Shown: positions 5,226 to 6,218 of the stretch, in pieces
How the letters are laid out: every line of letters starts with the position of its first letter
How positions within the stretch are numbered: the stretch's first letter is position 1
Assembly (NCBI GenBank): GCA_023133395.1
Contig: JAGLWO010000487.1
Location: 1 to 6,218 of the forward strand
Direction: 5' to 3'
DNA length: 6,218 nt
DNA from: Candidatus Cloacimonadota bacterium
Lineage (GTDB): Bacteria > Cloacimonadota > Cloacimonadia > Cloacimonadales > TCS61
Translations under genes and position numbers: made by a program
Notes under the pieces: model-generated
The model's input: the letters and a program-made list of their open reading frames with translations, nothing else
Database searches by the model: none
Told to the model about the DNA's origin: nothing

Positions 5226-6218
5226 TTATTTTCCCGCAAGTAGATTAGCATAAAGTGGGAATTGAGAGCAAAATTCACCAACCTCTTTCTTGATGGCAAA
5301 AAGTTTTTCTTCGTCTTGGTAGTTTGTACGAACTTGCGAAATGAACTCTGCGATCTGTTTCATTTGCTCTTCTTTCATACCGCGAGTGGTAACTGCTGGA
5401 GTTCCCAGACGAATACCGGAAGCCACGAACGGTTTACGGGTATCAAATGGAACTGTGTTTTTATTTGCAGTGATACCAGCTTTATCTAAGCATCCTTCCA
5501 TCTTTTTACCTGAAGGTCCACCTTCTTCTTCAGAACCCAGATTTATCAGCATCAGGTGTGTATCTGTGCCACCTGAAACAATGTTGAATCCTTTTTCTGA
5601 AAGTGATTTTGCTAAAGTTTCTGCATTTTTAATTATTTGTTTCTGATATTCATTAAATTCAGGGGTAAGAGCTTCTTTGAAAGCAGCAGCTTTGGCTGCG
5701 ATGATATGCATCAGAGGTCCACCTTGCGTACCGGGAAATACCCAGCGGTCAACAGCTTTGGCATATTCTTCTTTGCACAGGATCATGCCACCACGAGGTC
5801 CTCTTAAAGTTTTATGAGTTGTAGTTGTAACAATGTCGGCATAAGGAATCGGAGATTGATGCAATCTTGCTGCAATTAACCCGGCAATGTGTGCCATATC
5901 TACTACGAATTTTGCGTTCACTTCATCTGCGATTTCCCGGAATTTGGCAAAGTCAATTTTTCGCGGATAGGCGCTAGCTCCGGTAAGGATCATCTGTGGT
6001 ATCACTTCCAATGCTGTTTTTCTGATCTCGTCGTAATCGAATTGCTCGGTTTCCTTGTTAACTCCATAAGGAACGATATTAAATAGAGAACCAGAAAAAC
6101 TGAGAGGATGTCCATGAGTAAGGTGTCCGCCGTGCGAAAGTTCCAGGCTGAGAATAGTATCGCCGGGATTAATAATGGCAAAATAAGCAGCCATATTTGC
6201 TTGTGAGCCGGAATGAGG
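5226..6218 (-). CDS. glyA: Serine hydroxymethyltransferase, N-terminus missing at window edge
   Basis: A PLP-dependent enzyme that interconverts serine + tetrahydrofolate and glycine + 5,10-methylenetetrahydrofolate in the cytoplasm, supplying one-carbon units. 330 residues are visible. The reading frame is open to the last base of the window and begins PHSGSQANMAAY, a well-known internal SHMT motif, so the ATG at 6192-6194 is not the start. Compared with the usual length of about 415-430 residues, roughly 85-100 N-terminal residues lie outside. Counting from the first visible residue: HGGHLTHG (29-36), VDMAHIAGL with the PLP-ring Asp/His (106-114), and TTTTHKTLRGPRGG with the Schiff-base lysine at 136 (codon 5811-5813). 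SGIRLGTPAVTTRG near the C-terminus carries the carboxylate-binding arginine. All key residues present are intact. It has noticeably higher GC than the secreted-protein genes. It is followed by a probable terminator and shows no functional link to its neighbours. Confidence 0.97.
   Translation of the reverse strand, partial: PHSGSQANMAAYFAIINPGDTILSLELSHGGHLTHGHPLSFSGSLFNIVPYGVNKETEQFDYDEIRKTALEVIPQMILTGASAYPRKIDFAKFREIADEVNAKFVVDMAHIAGLIAARLHQSPIPYADIVTTTTHKTLRGPRGGMILCKEEYAKAVDRWVFPGTQGGPLMHIIAAKAAAFKEALTPEFNEYQKQIIKNAETLAKSLSEKGFNIVSGGTDTHLMLINLGSEEEGGPSGKKMEGCLDKAGITANKNTVPFDTRKPFVASGIRLGTPAVTTRGMKEEQMKQIAEFISQVRTNYQDEEKLFAIKKEVGEFCSQFPLYANLLAGK

Noticed and set aside
5262..6086. Three plus-strand open frames across glyA (5262-5489, 5341-5646, 5889-6086).
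   Set aside because: They are shadows of the strongly conserved glyA sequence on the other strand.
6192..6194. ATG as the start of glyA.
   Set aside because: The eight codons before it encode PHSGSQAN, a conserved internal SHMT motif, so the gene continues beyond the right edge.

Overview
All five protein-coding genes lie on the minus strand, so transcription runs from high to low coordinates. In that order they are: the 3' three-quarters of glyA (serine hydroxymethyltransferase, cut by the right edge), a cytoplasmic DUF6765-like putative metal-dependent protein, a 684-residue multidomain secreted protein, a roughly 550-residue secreted parallel beta-helix/PKD protein, and the first 73 codons of a secreted protein that resembles the propeptide region of peptidase family C25 (gingipain-like), cut by the left edge.

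The DNA is AT-rich. Both complete secreted proteins end in the same type of C-terminal module, with the NYPNPFNPETT motif, a FlgD-like Ig fold and a final KMLLLK. This is the 'type A' sorting domain used for cargo of the type IX secretion system (T9SS) or a related system. That C-terminal style, the beta-helix protein with its DPLF...SPCIDAGDP...DPDG...DMGAYYF ending, and the C25-propeptide-like start together suggest a Gram-negative member of the Fibrobacterota-Chlorobiota-Bacteroidota (FCB) lineage. Candidatus Cloacimonadota is my best guess, with Marinimicrobia- or Ignavibacteria-type bacteria as alternatives. This is inferred from protein style, not from a marker gene.

Region by region: glyA (5226-6218) is one-carbon housekeeping metabolism and appears to end at a short hairpin followed by seven T residues on its own strand (5182-5208). 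The 186-base gap that follows holds that terminator and a candidate promoter (perfect TTGACA at 5135-5140). The next four genes are closely spaced, with gaps of 43, 42 (66 if the alternative start is correct) and 11 bases. They may be one transcription unit, although an unusual 10-bp inverted repeat sits between the two large secreted-protein genes.

The three secreted products look like cell-surface or extracellular proteins. One combines a lamin-tail-like region, an Ig-like module and a YhcR-like OB fold without any nuclease domain; one is a polysaccharide- or surface-type beta helix; one is a C25-propeptide-like protein. No mobile element, CRISPR array, tRNA or rRNA was seen. I did not find a clearly new system. 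The points that most merit a second look are the probable ATT (or mutated) start codon of the beta-helix gene, the hairpin before it, the cysteine ladder in the helix, and the HxxxDxxxH motif of the DUF6765-like protein.
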